From Pseudoduganella buxea (GTDB lineage Bacteria; Pseudomonadota; Gammaproteobacteria; Burkholderiales; Burkholderiaceae_D), in NCBI RefSeq assembly GCF_009720835.1, contig NZ_WNKZ01000011.1, forward strand, positions 25,883 to 89,882: 64,000 bases of DNA, read 5' to 3'. Position numbers and translations under genes: made by a program. The notes under the pieces are model-generated. The model searched no databases. It saw only the letters and a list, made by a program, of their open reading frames with translations, and was not told the DNA's origin. Of the stretch, positions 55,487 to 64,000 are shown piece by piece (position 1 is the stretch's first letter; each line of letters opens with the position of its first letter).

Positions 55487-56698
55487 TCAGATCGCCAGCC
55501 CGGCCGCCATCCCCGATGCCCAGGCCCACTGGAAGTTGTAGCCGCCCAACCACCCCGTCACATCCACCGTCTCGCCGATGAAGTACAGGCCGGGCACCTT
55601 GTTGGCCATCATGGTCTGCTGCGACAGCTCGCGCGTGTCGACGCCGCCGCGCGTCACTTCGGCCTTGCGGTAGCCTTCGGAGCCGTTCGGCGTCAATGTC
55701 CACGCGTTCAGGGCCTGCCCCACCTTGCGCAGCTGTGCGTCCGGCATGTCGGCCAGGCGGGCATCGAGCGGGAAGCCGTGGGCCTGCAGCAGGCCTTCGG
55801 CCAGGCGCGCCGGCAGCCACTGGGCGATGACGTTGCCCAGCTGCTTCTTGATCGTCCCCTTGCCTTCGATCAGCACCTGGGCCACGTCCATTTCCGGCAG
55901 CAGGTTGATGACGATGGGCGTGCCGGGCAGCCAGAAGCTGGAAATCTGCAGGATGGCCGGGCCGGACAGGCCGCGGTGCGTGAACAGCAGATCTTCGCGG
56001 AAGCGCGCGCCGGTGGCCTTGCGGCCCTTCAGCGACCCCGTCTCCACGTCGACTTCCAGCGAAATGCCGGACAGCGACGCGAACGGCTGCCACTGGGCCT
56101 CGTCGAAGGTCAGCGGCACCAGCGCCGGGCGCGGCTCGACCAGCCCCAGGCCAAACTGTTTGGCGACCCGGTAGCCGAAGTCGGTGGCGCCGATTTTCGG
56201 GATCGACAGGCCGCCCGTGGCGATGACGACTGCGGCGGCATCGATCTCGCCGCTGTCCGTCTGCAGCAGGAAGCCCGTGTCCGTCTTCGCCAGCGATTCG
56301 ACCTTGGCCGGCATGCGCCAGTGCACGTCGCCGGCAGCGCATTCGGCCTTCAGCATCTCGATGATCTGCTCGGCCGAGTCGTTGCAGAACAGCTGGCCCC
56401 GGTGTTTTTCATGGTGGGCGATGCGGTATTTCTTTACCAGCGCGAGGAAATCCTGCGGCGTGTAGCGCGACAGGGCGCTCTTGGCGAAGTGGGGATTTTC
56501 CGACAGGAAGTTGGCCGGCCCCGCATTGATATTCGTGAAATTGCAGCGGCCGCCGCCGGAAATGCGGATCTTCTCGGCCAGCTTGGTGGCGTGGTCGATC
56601 AGCACGACCCGCTTGCCGCGCTGTGCGGCCGCTGCCGCGCACATCATTCCGGCCGCGCCCGCGCCAATCACTGCCACATCAAACTGTTTCGCCATCAT
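55487..56698 (-). CDS. FAD-dependent oxidoreductase, YhiN/HI0933 family
   Basis: A 403-residue flavoprotein. N-terminal dinucleotide motif [26 protein letters not shown], then the family mark [14 protein letters not shown]. Also [20 protein letters not shown] and the C-terminal [27 protein letters not shown]. Members bind FAD; physiological substrate unknown. Two consecutive ATGs (56698, 56695). Divergent from sodC. Confidence 0.92.
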   Translation of the reverse strand: MMAKQFDVAVIGAGAAGMMCAAAAAQRGKRVVLIDHATKLAEKIRISGGGRCNFTNINAGPANFLSENPHFAKSALSRYTPQDFLALVKKYRIAHHEKHRGQLFCNDSAEQIIEMLKAECAAGDVHWRMPAKVESLAKTDTGFLLQTDSGEIDAAAVVIATGGLSIPKIGATDFGYRVAKQFGLGLVEPRPALVPLTFDEAQWQPFASLSGISLEVDVETGSLKGRKATGARFREDLLFTHRGLSGPAILQISSFWLPGTPIVINLLPEMDVAQVLIEGKGTIKKQLGNVIAQWLPARLAEGLLQAHGFPLDARLADMPDAQLRKVGQALNAWTLTPNGSEGYRKAEVTRGGVDTRELSQQTMMANKVPGLYFIGETVDVTGWLGGYNFQWAWASGMAAGLAI

Positions 56699-56837
56699 CC
56701 GCCCCGGTCAAACCCGCCATTTTACGCGAGGGCGACCGTGCTCGCTGCACACAATTTTCCGCAGCACGCCGGCGCGACCGCAATCTTGCCAGTTGCGGTA
56801 TGCTGGCTTGTTTCAACAACACCCACAGGAGCTGACG

Positions 56838-57380
56838 ATGCAACGAACCACCCGCCTTGCCCTCGCGCTGGCCGCACTGGGCTTTTCCGCCATGGCGCAT
56901 GCCCAGATCACCGTACCGATCCATTCCGTGGCCAGCAGCGACGGCAACCGCTCGCTCGGCAGCGTGACGATCACGGAAACCCCGGGCGGCCTGCAATTCA
57001 CGCCGGCCCTGCAAGGCCTGCCGCCGGGCCAGCGCGGCTTCCACGTGCACATGAATGCCAGCTGCGGCGAAGGTCCCGTCAACGGCAAGCCGGCCCCGGC
57101 CGGCGCGGCCGGCGGCCACCTCGACCCGCACGGCACCAATGCCCACAAGGGCCCGAACCAGGGCGGCCACATGGGCGACCTGCCGGCGCTGGAAGTGGAC
57201 AGCAGCGGCGCCGCGCTGAAGCCGGTCGTCGCGCCGCAACTGAAGAAGCTGGCAGACGTCAAGGGCCGCTCGCTGATGATCCACGCCGGCGGCGACAACT
57301 ACGCCGACGCACCGGCTCCGCTGGGCGGTGGCGGCGCGCGCATTGCCTGCGGCGTTATCGGCGAGCCTGCCGCGAAGTAA
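56838..57380 (+). CDS. sodC: Periplasmic Cu/Zn superoxide dismutase
   Basis: A 180-residue protein with signal peptide ([16 protein letters not shown], cleavage before QITVP). Copper ligands His in GFHVHMN; zinc/copper region [28 protein letters not shown]-terminal [27 protein letters not shown] with the conserved Asp, Arg and disulphide Cys. The bacterial-type sequence. AGGAG ribosome site. Dismutates superoxide in the periplasm. Confidence 0.95.
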   Translation: MQRTTRLALALAALGFSAMAHAQITVPIHSVASSDGNRSLGSVTITETPGGLQFTPALQGLPPGQRGFHVHMNASCGEGPVNGKPAPAGAAGGHLDPHGTNAHKGPNQGGHMGDLPALEVDSSGAALKPVVAPQLKKLADVKGRSLMIHAGGDNYADAPAPLGGGGARIACGVIGEPAAK

Positions 57381-57745
57381 GGCTTCGCGTTACGGTTAAG
57401 TTCGTGTCCACCGTGGGGGCGTAGCTGGGGTTTCGATGAGCGCTGCTTATCGCCAGCGCAGCGGGCAATGGCCTGCAAGCCATTGCCCTGCTCAGGCCCC
57501 GACATGGACACAGGCTGAGCCTTTGCTTCGGCTATGGCGATACCGCCCAGATCGTTTCTACATCGGAGAGTAATTGGGGCTTCGATAAGCGCTGCTCATC
57601 GCTGCACGGGGCAATGACTTGCAAGTCCTTGCTCTGACCAGGCCGAGCCCTGCACACCGACTCAGCCGACGATACTGCTCAGGCCGTGTCTTTGTCGGGG
57701 TCTGACCCCAGGGTGGACACGGGCTCAGCGTTACAGGCTGGCGGC
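57381..57745. repeat. Intergenic region with two related ~115-bp repeats
   Basis: Copy A about 57425-57545 and copy B about 57574-57690 share TGGGGYTTCGATRAGCGCTG and CTCAGGC-like tracts in the same order. A has a 10-bp perfect stem (GGGCAATGGC at 57463 with GCCATTGCCC at 57479, 6-base loop); B has the weaker GACTTGCAAGTC palindrome. A further palindrome, GGGGTCTGACCCC, lies at 57697-57709. No gene seen. Confidence 0.7.
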
Positions 57746-58723
57746 TTAGCCGGGATACCGCACCCGCAGCGCGCGGGCGGTGTCGATGATGTGGCCCACT
57801 TGCTGGGCGATGGGGTCGGGCACTGGGGTGGTGCCGTCGAGGACGGACCTGATCCACGCTGCCGTGGCGGCCGCGCTCTTGTCTTCCGGTAGCACCGGCA
57901 CCTGCTCGGCCAGCATCTGGCGCTCCACCAGTACCGTGCGTTCGCCCCGGTGGAACCAGTCGATCTTCTGTGCCTTGGTGGCGTTGGCCACCGTCTCCCC
58001 TTCCGTGCCGCGCATCAGGAAGGCGTCGCCTCGTTCGTGCGGCGCTGCCGTCGTGAAGTATTCGCCCAGGGTTTCCAGGTATTCCGGATGGGTGTAGGAC
58101 ACCAGCCGCAGGGCCGGGCCGGCGAAGGGCTGCATGATCTTGACCAGGGTATGGGTGGAATTGCGCACGCCCAGCACGCGGCGCAGCGACAGCATGTAGG
58201 CCAGCTTCGGCGCCAGCGTGTCGATGGTGATGAAGCTGACGTGGCCATCCGCCAGCGCCGCTTCGGCCGCCGCAGCCGAGGCGGCCGCGTGGATGCCCAG
58301 TTCGGCGAACACTTCCGCCGTGGCCACGCGGCCGAGATCGGTCGGCACGCCGTGCACGAGGACGGGCACGCCGGCGCGCGCCAGCAACAGTGCCAGCAGC
58401 GCCGTCAGGTTTGCCATCTTGCGGGCGCCGTTGTAGCTGGGGATCAGCACGGGCGCGAACTCGCCGTCGGGCGCGCGCAACGGCGTGAACGACGCCTCGG
58501 CTGCCTGCAGGAAGCCGGCCAGCTCGTCCACGGATTCGCCCTTGATGCGCATGGCCAGCAGGATGCCGCCCAGCTCCAGGTCGGACACGCGGCCGTCCAG
58601 CATGGCCTGGTACAGGTCGTGGGCATCGGCGCGGCTCATGCCGCGCGCGCCCTTCTGGCCGCGCCCGATCTCCTTGATGAACGGGGCCGCCACAAAGCGG
58701 TTTTCGATGGTTTCAGTGCTCAT
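57746..58723 (-). CDS. ybiB: YbiB/TrpD2-family DNA-binding protein
   Basis: A 325-residue protein of the anthranilate phosphoribosyltransferase-like fold. The helical N domain (FIKEIGRGQKGARGMSRADAHDLYQAMLDGRVSDLELGGILLAMRIKGES) and the glycosyltransferase part (PSYNGARKMANLTALLALLLARAGVPVLVHG, RNSTHTLVKIMQPF) match YbiB. The GTGGD-type PRPP motif of real TrpD is replaced by PSYNGARKMAN, typical of TrpD2, which binds nucleic acid instead. It is divergent from aroG. Confidence 0.88.
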   Translation of the reverse strand: MSTETIENRFVAAPFIKEIGRGQKGARGMSRADAHDLYQAMLDGRVSDLELGGILLAMRIKGESVDELAGFLQAAEASFTPLRAPDGEFAPVLIPSYNGARKMANLTALLALLLARAGVPVLVHGVPTDLGRVATAEVFAELGIHAAASAAAAEAALADGHVSFITIDTLAPKLAYMLSLRRVLGVRNSTHTLVKIMQPFAGPALRLVSYTHPEYLETLGEYFTTAAPHERGDAFLMRGTEGETVANATKAQKIDWFHRGERTVLVERQMLAEQVPVLPEDKSAAATAAWIRSVLDGTTPVPDPIAQQVGHIIDTARALRVRYPG

Positions 58724-58797
58724 GGCAAACAGCTTACATTATTTCGGCTACACTATTCGATCCCCGAAAGAAAACCTCGCTAGAAGCAGACCCAACC

Positions 58798-59856
58798 ATG
58801 ATTGCACCAGACCTCGAAAATATTAACGTCACCTCCTTCGCTGCCATGCCGACCCCGGCCGACCTGCACGCGAAGCTGCCGCTGACGGACGCCGCCTCGG
58901 CCACGGTCACCAAGGGCCGCGAAGACCTGCGCAACATCCTGGACCGCAAGGACCAGCGCCTGTTCGTCGTCGTCGGCCCCTGCTCGATCCATGATCCTGT
59001 CGCCGGCCTGGACTATGCCCGCCGCCTGAAGGCCCTGCAGGAAGAAGTCAAGGACACGATGCTGCTGGTGATGCGCGTGTATTTCGAGAAGCCCCGCACC
59101 ACGACGGGCTGGAAGGGGTATATCAATGACCCGTTCATGGACGATTCGTTCCGCGTCGACGTCGGCATGGAAAAGGCGCGCCAGTTCCTGCTGGACGTGT
59201 GCGAGCTGGGCCTGCCCACCGCCACCGAGGCGCTCGATCCCATCTCGCCCCAGTACCTGGGCGACCTGATCGCCTGGACCGCCATCGGCGCGCGCACGAC
59301 GGAGTCGCAAACACACCGTGAGATGTCATCTGGCCTGTCGACACCGGTCGGCTTCAAGAACGGCACGGACGGTGACATCAGCATCGCCATCAACGCCATC
59401 CTGTCCGCCGCCAACCCGCACGCCTTCCTCGGCATCAACGGCCAAGGCAATGTGTCGGTAGTGCGCACGCGCGGCAACGCCTACGGCCACGTCGTGCTGC
59501 GCGGCGGCGACGGGCGGCCGAACTACGATTCGGTCTCCGTCACCATCGCCGAGCAGTCGCTGGCCAAGGCCAGGCTGCCGGCCAACATCGTCGTCGACTG
59601 CTCGCATGCGAACAGCTACAAGAAGCCGGAACTGCAGCCGCTGGTGATGACGGACGTGATCAACCAGATCGTGCACGGCAACAAGTCGCTCGTGGGCGTG
59701 ATGGTGGAATCGAATATCGAAGCGGGCAACCAGAAGATCCCGGCCGACCTGTCCGAGCTGAAATACGGCTGCTCCGTGACGGACGCCTGCATCGACTGGG
59801 ACACCACCGTCACGATGCTGCGCGCCGCCGACGCCGAACTGCGCCGCCGTCCGTAA
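58798..59856 (+). CDS. aroG: 3-deoxy-7-phosphoheptulonate synthase, class I
   Basis: A 352-residue DAHP synthase, the entry to the shikimate pathway. Class I marks: VVVGPCSIHDPVAGLDYARRL, KPRTTTGWKGYINDP, IGARTTESQTHREMSSGLS, GFKNGTDG, VDCSHANSYKK and VGVMVESNIEAGNQKI. All active-site residues appear intact. The regulatory loop is present, so feedback by an aromatic amino acid is expected; which one cannot be told. Confidence 0.95.
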   Translation: MIAPDLENINVTSFAAMPTPADLHAKLPLTDAASATVTKGREDLRNILDRKDQRLFVVVGPCSIHDPVAGLDYARRLKALQEEVKDTMLLVMRVYFEKPRTTTGWKGYINDPFMDDSFRVDVGMEKARQFLLDVCELGLPTATEALDPISPQYLGDLIAWTAIGARTTESQTHREMSSGLSTPVGFKNGTDGDISIAINAILSAANPHAFLGINGQGNVSVVRTRGNAYGHVVLRGGDGRPNYDSVSVTIAEQSLAKARLPANIVVDCSHANSYKKPELQPLVMTDVINQIVHGNKSLVGVMVESNIEAGNQKIPADLSELKYGCSVTDACIDWDTTVTMLRAADAELRRRP

Positions 59857-59859
59857 GAA

Positions 59860-59882
59860 AAATCCGGGACAGTCCCGGATTT
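59860..59882. terminator. Terminator after aroG
   Basis: AAATCCGGGAC-A-GTCCCGGATTT is a perfect 11-bp inverted repeat with A- and T-runs, four bases after the aroG stop and 31 bp from the convergent nirD-like stop. Confidence 0.85.
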
Positions 59883-59912
59883 CTGGAGGTGGTTGGTCTA
59901 GCTTAGGGTAAC

Positions 59913-60323
59913 TCAGGGGTGCAGCGCGGCGAGCGGGGCGACGCCGTAGGTGCCTGCGAGGGCGGCTTCGGCGCGGCTGGCGGGGGCGTTCAGTTCCAGC
60001 AGGTCCAGGTAGACCTTGCCCTCTTCCACCTTGACGGCGTAGCGCCGCGTGCAGCCCTGCTCGGGGGCGACGGCGCAGCCGGTTTCCAGTGAGATATTCC
60101 ACGCATGGCGCGGGCACTGCACGTGCTCGGCCAGCACCGTACCCTGCGACAGGGGACTGCCCTTGTGCGGACAGCTGTCGAGCAGCGCGAAGATGCGCTC
60201 GTCGGCCGTGCGGAACACGGCCACGCCCGGCAGCTCCTGCCATGCGAGGCCGCGTGGTACCAGGCAGGCGCCCCCGACAGGGATATCCTTGACCTTACAC
60301 ACCAGTTTCCATTGTTGCGGCAT
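59913..60323 (-). CDS. nirD: NirD-like Rieske [2Fe-2S] protein
   Basis: A 136-residue protein, start MPQQWKLVCKVKDIPVGGAC at 60323. Rieske ligands in CPHKGSPLSQG and CPRHAW (C-x-H, 17 residues, C-x2-H). VAVFRTADERIFALLD and GCAVAPEQGCTRRYAVKVEEGKVYLD match the small subunit of assimilatory NADH-nitrite reductase. NirB, its usual neighbour, is not in this window. Alternative: a generic Rieske ferredoxin. Confidence 0.85.
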   Translation of the reverse strand: MPQQWKLVCKVKDIPVGGACLVPRGLAWQELPGVAVFRTADERIFALLDSCPHKGSPLSQGTVLAEHVQCPRHAWNISLETGCAVAPEQGCTRRYAVKVEEGKVYLDLLELNAPASRAEAALAGTYGVAPLAALHP

Positions 60324-60557
60324 TGCTTCTCCTTCGGCGGCACGGCCGCCCACCGTCAGGAATTAGCAAGAGCGATGCCAAGGCACCATCGCCGCCCTTG
60401 GCGCGGCCGCCCTATCGGGGAGCAGCAAGCCCCGTGGACCGCACCGGGCCGGTGCGCCCTGCCCCGTGCCGGACCGGCACCGCCAGTGGCTTGCGGCGGA
60501 GAAGCCCGTCACTTTCCATTACAATGGCGGATTGCCCTCACCTGGTAAGCAGTTTCC

Positions 60558-61589
60558 ATGATCGTTCTCGGCGTTGAATCTTCCTGTGATGAAACCGGCC
60601 TGGCCCTGTATGACACGGACCGGGGCCTGCTGTCGCACGCCCTGTATTCGCAGGTGGCGATGCACGAGGAATACGGCGGCGTCGTGCCGGAACTGGCGTC
60701 GCGCGACCACATCCGCCGCGCCATCCCGTTGCTGGAAGAGGCCCTGGCGGGCGCCGCCATCGCGCCCCAGGCCATCGATGCGATCGCCTACACGCAGGGA
60801 CCCGGCCTGGCGGGTGCGCTGCTGGTCGGTTCGTCGATTGCATGCAGCCTGGGCCTGGCGCTGGACAAGCCGGTACTGGGCATCCACCACCTGGAGGGAC
60901 ACCTGCTGTCGCCCCTGCTGGCGTCGGACCCGCCCGAGTTTCCCTTTGTTGCCTTGCTGGTATCGGGCGGCCACACCCAGCTGATGCGGGTGGACGGCGT
61001 GGGCCAGTATGAAATGCTGGGCGAGACGGTGGACGACGCCGCCGGCGAAGCCTTCGACAAGTCGGCCAAGCTGCTGGGCCTGGGTTACCCGGGCGGCCCG
61101 GCCATTTCCCGCCTGGCCGAATTCGGCGACCCGCAGGCCTACAAGCTGCCCCGTCCGATGCTGCACTCGAAGGATTTGAACTTCAGCTTTTCCGGCCTGA
61201 AGACGGCCGTGCTGACCGTCGTCAAGAAGGCGGGAACGGCCAATGTGTGCGAGCAGGACAAGGCCAATATCGCGCGCGGCTTCGTCGACGCCATTGTCGA
61301 CGTGCTGACGGCCAAGTGCCTGGCCGCGCTGAAGCAGACGGGCCTGAAGCGGCTCGTCATTGCCGGTGGCGTGGGCGCGAACAGCCAGCTGCGCGCCGCA
61401 TTGAATGCGGCGGCAGCGAAAAAGCGTTTCCGCGTGTATTACCCTGAGCTGGAGTTCTGTACCGACAATGGCGCGATGATTGCGTTTGCCGGTGCCATGC
61501 GCCTGATGATCAATCCCCAGGCGGCACAACGGGACTATGGCTTCAATGTGCGGCCACGCTGGCCGCTGGACGAGCTGAAAGTCGTCTGA
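60558..61589 (+). CDS. tsaD: tRNA threonylcarbamoyladenosine transferase TsaD
   Basis: A 343-residue ASKHA-fold enzyme for t6A37 in tRNA. Start [21 protein letters not shown]. Metal ligands in [13 protein letters not shown] (HxxxH). Other marks: [64 protein letters not shown] and [11 protein letters not shown]. In many genomes it faces rpsU directly; here six genes lie between. Confidence 0.96.
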   Translation: MIVLGVESSCDETGLALYDTDRGLLSHALYSQVAMHEEYGGVVPELASRDHIRRAIPLLEEALAGAAIAPQAIDAIAYTQGPGLAGALLVGSSIACSLGLALDKPVLGIHHLEGHLLSPLLASDPPEFPFVALLVSGGHTQLMRVDGVGQYEMLGETVDDAAGEAFDKSAKLLGLGYPGGPAISRLAEFGDPQAYKLPRPMLHSKDLNFSFSGLKTAVLTVVKKAGTANVCEQDKANIARGFVDAIVDVLTAKCLAALKQTGLKRLVIAGGVGANSQLRAALNAAAAKKRFRVYYPELEFCTDNGAMIAFAGAMRLMINPQAAQRDYGFNVRPRWPLDELKVV

Positions 61590-61590
61590 C

Positions 61591-61606
61591 GACGCCGCAC
61601 GGCGTC
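61591..61606. terminator. Hairpin between tsaD and small convergent gene
   Basis: GACGCCG-CA-CGGCGTC follows the tsaD stop at once but has no strong T-run, so a terminator role is only possible. Confidence 0.4.
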
Positions 61607-61623
61607 AGTTCCTGCAACGTTCC

Positions 61624-61806
61624 TTAACTACCCAGCAGAACGGCCGCCAGGCCGACCAGGGCCAGCAGGCCACCGGCGGCCACGGCCCCCGTGCGCACAT
61701 GCTTTTTTTGCAAATCCACGCCGCGCGCGGCCATGCGCTCGCTGCGCAGCGGCTTGGCCGACTGCGTAACTTCCGGTTTGTGATTGGTGTGAACGGACTC
61801 GTTCAT
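61624..61806 (-). CDS. Small single-helix membrane protein
   Basis: A 60-residue protein, N-terminal 38 residues polar and basic (MNESVHTNHKPEVTQSAKPL), then one hydrophobic helix GAVAAGGLLALVGLAAVLLGS at the C terminus. No family recognised; topology suggests a tail-anchored protein. GGGGAGACC ribosome site upstream of 61806. Confidence 0.6.
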   Translation of the reverse strand: MNESVHTNHKPEVTQSAKPLRSERMAARGVDLQKKHVRTGAVAAGGLLALVGLAAVLLGS

Positions 61807-61923
61807 GGTGGTCTCCCCAATTGTCTATACAGACAATGTACCAGCAATTTACATGCCATTGCCACTCCGTTGGGAAATTTCGGTGCCGAAAAGCTACACG
61901 CCGAATGGACGGATTGTTCATGC

Positions 61924-62823
61924 CTATTGCAGCACGGGATTGCCGCGCAGCTGGGCTGCCAGCAGGTCGACAAAGGCCCGCACCCGGGCCGCGCCATGTC
62001 GCCCGGCATGCTGGACGATATGCACAGGCACGGGCGGCAGCTCGAATTCGGCCAGCACGGGCACCAGCTCGCCCGTACCCAGCAGCGGCGCGGCCTGGTA
62101 GGACAACAGCCGCGCCATGCCCAGCCCGTGGCGCACGGCCTCGATGGCACTGTCATTGCTGGTGACCGTCAGGCGCGGCTGCATGCGGTAGCCCCGTACG
62201 GCGCCCTCTTCCAGGAAGCGCCATTCCGGCTGCGTGCTGGCGCCCACGCTGGCAACGATGGTGTGTCCGGCCAGCTCGGCCGGATGCCGGGGCATGCCGT
62301 GCGCGGCCACATAGGCGGGCGCGGCGCAGATCATCCGGCGCACCTGCCCCACCCGCAGCGCGCGCAGGCCGGAATCGGGCAGCTCGCCGATGCGCACGGC
62401 CACGTCCAGCCCTTCCTCCAGCAGGTTCGTGATACGGTCGACGAACACGGCCGACACCTGCGTTTCCGGGTAGCGGCCCAGGTACTCGACGATGGCCGGC
62501 ATCACGTACATGCGGCCGAACAGCACGGGCGCCGTCAGCGCCAGCTGGCCCCGGGGTGTCGCATTCAGGCCGGCCGCCGCGTCGTCCGCCTCGTCCAGCT
62601 CGGCCAGCAGGCGGCGGCAGTCGTCCAGGTAGCGCTGGCCCGCCTCCGTCACCCGTACATGACGGGTGCTGCGTTCCAGCAGGCGCACGCCGAGGCGTTC
62701 CTCCAGCGCGGCGACGGCGCGGGTGACGGCCGCCGGCGACAGCCCCAGCTTGCGCGCGCCGGCCGCGAAGCCCTGGCTGTCGGCGACGGCGACGAATACC
62801 GTCATCAGGTGCAGCCGGTCCAT
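61924..62823 (-). CDS. LysR-family transcriptional regulator
   Basis: A 299-residue regulator, start MDRLHLMTVFVAVADSQGFA at 62823. HTH: FAAGARKLGLSPAAVTRAVAALEERLGVRLLERSTRHVRVTEAG. Effector domain follows (GQLALTAPVLFGRMYVMPAIVEYL, DVAVRIGEL). The subgroup is that of CrgA/AaeR-like LTTRs. Its ATG overlaps the channel gene stop (TGATG), so it is probably made with the channel. Target unknown. Confidence 0.92.
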   Translation of the reverse strand: MDRLHLMTVFVAVADSQGFAAGARKLGLSPAAVTRAVAALEERLGVRLLERSTRHVRVTEAGQRYLDDCRRLLAELDEADDAAAGLNATPRGQLALTAPVLFGRMYVMPAIVEYLGRYPETQVSAVFVDRITNLLEEGLDVAVRIGELPDSGLRALRVGQVRRMICAAPAYVAAHGMPRHPAELAGHTIVASVGASTQPEWRFLEEGAVRGYRMQPRLTVTSNDSAIEAVRHGLGMARLLSYQAAPLLGTGELVPVLAEFELPPVPVHIVQHAGRHGAARVRAFVDLLAAQLRGNPVLQ

Positions 62824-63722
62824 CAGGACTGCACGGGCGGCAGCGCCTTGCCGCACTGCTTGCAATAGCGCGCCGTTTCCTCATGGCCCTGCGTGAAGCA
62901 GCGCGCGCAGATGCGCCCGGCCATCAGGCGCGCGCCCCGCTGGTGGGCGATCTCGGAGCTGATGATGCCGGTGGGCACGGCCAGGATGCCCCAGCCCAGC
63001 AGCATCATGAACGAGGCGATGGTGCGGCCCACGTCCGTCTTCGGCACCAGGTCGCCGAAGCCCACCGTCGTCACCGTCGAGATGGCCCAGTAGACACCGG
63101 TCGGAATGCTGGTAAAGCCGTGCTTCGGCCCTTCCACCACATACATCACCGTGCCCAGCAGGAAGACGATGAGGAACACGACCGACAGGAAGACGAGGAT
63201 CTTGCGCCGGCTGGCCACCAGGGCCGCGCCCAGCATGCTGTATTCCTGGATATACAAGGTCAGCTTCAGGATGCGGAAGATGCGCAGCAGGCGCAGGATG
63301 CGCACGTCCAGCAGCACGTGGGCGCCCGGCACGAACAGCGAAATCCAGCTGGGCAGGATGGACAGCAGGTCGATGATGCCGAAGAAGCTGCGGATATACA
63401 GGTGCGGGCGCCGCACGCAGACGATGCGCGCCGCGTATTCGACGGTAAACAGGATGGTGAAGAACCACTCGGCCGCGATCAGCCAGTCGTGGTGATCGCG
63501 CGCCACCTTCTCGATCGATGTCAGCACGGCGGCCAGCACGCTGAGCAGGATGGCGACGATCAGGGCCAGGTCGAAGGCGCGGCCGACCGGCGTGTGCGAT
63601 TCGAAGATCACTTCATACACCTCGGCGCGCCAGCCCGCGTCGGGCTTGCCGAGGTGCTGTTGCGGGTCGGTAGACTGTTCGGGCGGCGCGGGCGCCTTGG
63701 GGGGACGGAGCTGGGCGGACAT
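62823..63722 (-). CDS. Voltage-gated-type potassium channel with C-terminal zinc ribbon
   Basis: A 299-residue six-helix ion channel. S1-S3 begin FDLALIVAILLSVLAAVLTSI and FFTILFTVEYAARIVCV. S4 has the arginine ladder RILRLLRIFRILKLTLYIQ. The pore helix and filter are YWAISTVTTVGFGDLVPKT, with TVGFGD as K+ selectivity filter. After S6 the cytoplasmic tail carries a zinc ribbon, CARCFTQGHEETARYCKQCG, a possible metal or redox sensor. Coupled to the downstream LysR gene by one-base overlap. Confidence 0.92.
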   Translation of the reverse strand: MSAQLRPPKAPAPPEQSTDPQQHLGKPDAGWRAEVYEVIFESHTPVGRAFDLALIVAILLSVLAAVLTSIEKVARDHHDWLIAAEWFFTILFTVEYAARIVCVRRPHLYIRSFFGIIDLLSILPSWISLFVPGAHVLLDVRILRLLRIFRILKLTLYIQEYSMLGAALVASRRKILVFLSVVFLIVFLLGTVMYVVEGPKHGFTSIPTGVYWAISTVTTVGFGDLVPKTDVGRTIASFMMLLGWGILAVPTGIISSEIAHQRGARLMAGRICARCFTQGHEETARYCKQCGKALPPVQS

Positions 63723-63741
63723 GGCGTTTATCTTAGCTGCT

Positions 63742-64000
63742 TTATCTTAGCGAAGGGTTCAGCAGATCGGCGCGCGGGTAGCCCCAGCGCGGCACGTCGC
63801 CGCACGCTTCACGGGCCGCGCCGGCGATGTCCAGCGCCGTGAAATTGCCGCGCGGCGTGGCAGCGTAGCGCAGGTCGCTCGCTGCGTCCGCCGTGACGGC
63901 CGGCATCCGCGCGAAGCGCAGCCACGCATTGACGTGGCAGTCGGTCCTGGCCAGCTGCCGCAACGTGGCCAGCTGGCCACGCCACGGCGGCGCCAGGGCC
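63742..64000 (-). CDS. C-terminal part of an unidentified protein, cut by right edge
   Basis: The minus-strand frame is open from the right edge to TAA at 63742 and gives at least 86 residues, ending RWGYPRADLLNPSLR. The sequence includes DCHVNAWLRFARMPAVT and DLRYAATPRGNFTALDI. It vaguely recalls the C-terminal tail of membrane-bound metal-dependent hydrolases (YdjM/YfhO-like), but I am not sure. Stop lies 19 bp before the channel start, so it may be in the same operon. Confidence 0.5.
   Translation of the reverse strand, partial: ALAPPWRGQLATLRQLARTDCHVNAWLRFARMPAVTADAASDLRYAATPRGNFTALDIAGAAREACGDVPRWGYPRADLLNPSLR

Noticed and set aside
57425..57690. CRISPR-like array
   Set aside because: Only two diverged repeats of over 100 bp and no short identical repeats with spacers.

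Overview
The window is a GC-rich, gene-dense stretch of chromosome from a Gram-negative betaproteobacterium. The rpsU-yqeY-dnaG-rpoD block, the nar operon order (narGHJI, a parvulin, moaA, narX, narL) and the narK1-narK2-hemN-dnr block fit Burkholderiales, and Oxalobacteraceae (Massilia/Pseudoduganella type) is the best guess. That placement is inference; I could not search a database. No phage, insertion sequence, CRISPR array or rRNA was seen.

Region 1 (about 1-19.9 kb) is an acyl-CoA catabolic island built from three operons: (a) minus strand, 2915 to the left edge: APH-type phosphotransferase, ACAD10/11-like acyl-CoA dehydrogenase and an acyl-CoA ligase cut by the window edge; (b) plus strand, 4685 to about 12.7 kb: aldehyde dehydrogenase, zinc alcohol dehydrogenase, a complete LIV-type ABC importer and an exported ClpP-fold protein; (c) minus strand, 19338 to 12855: bifunctional enoyl-CoA hydratase/3-hydroxyacyl-CoA dehydrogenase, thiolase, two acyl-CoA dehydrogenases and an SDR. 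An IclR-type regulator (3560-4381) sits in the middle. A shared palindrome, GTTTCGC-N3-GCGRAAC, occurs in tandem pairs about 20 bp apart in the three main control regions, so the whole island looks like one regulon for import and beta-oxidation of an unknown alcohol, aldehyde or hydroxyacid.

Region 2 (19.9-23.5 kb) holds an exported guanine-deaminase-like amidohydrolase with a polyglutamine tract, an NnrS-type membrane protein and a small Cys-tailed HMA-like protein.

Region 3 (23.5-48.2 kb) is a nitrate/NO respiration and anaerobiosis island. It encodes NarXL, MoaA, a parvulin, NarIJHG, a DUF3079 protein, a Dnr-like CRP/FNR regulator, HemN, NarK2, NarK1, a quinol NO reductase, class III ribonucleotide reductase (NrdD in two pieces, plus NrdG), a DUF2249 protein and an uncharacterised polytopic membrane protein. 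Nitrite reductase is absent from the window apart from a lone NirD-like Rieske protein at 59.9 kb. Candidate FNR/Dnr sites and a novel CTAG-type element lie in the promoters. The most striking item is NrdD: a 679-residue protein ends after its zinc ribbon, and the glycyl-radical segment (RVMGYHRPV) is a separate 61-residue ORF in the same frame behind a single TGA.

Region 4 (48.1-64 kb) is mostly housekeeping: two secreted proteins, a CAU tRNA, rpoD, dnaG, yqeY, rpsU, a YhiN-type flavoprotein, sodC, ybiB, aroG, nirD, tsaD, a LysR regulator, a voltage-gated-type K+ channel and the end of an unidentified gene at the right edge.
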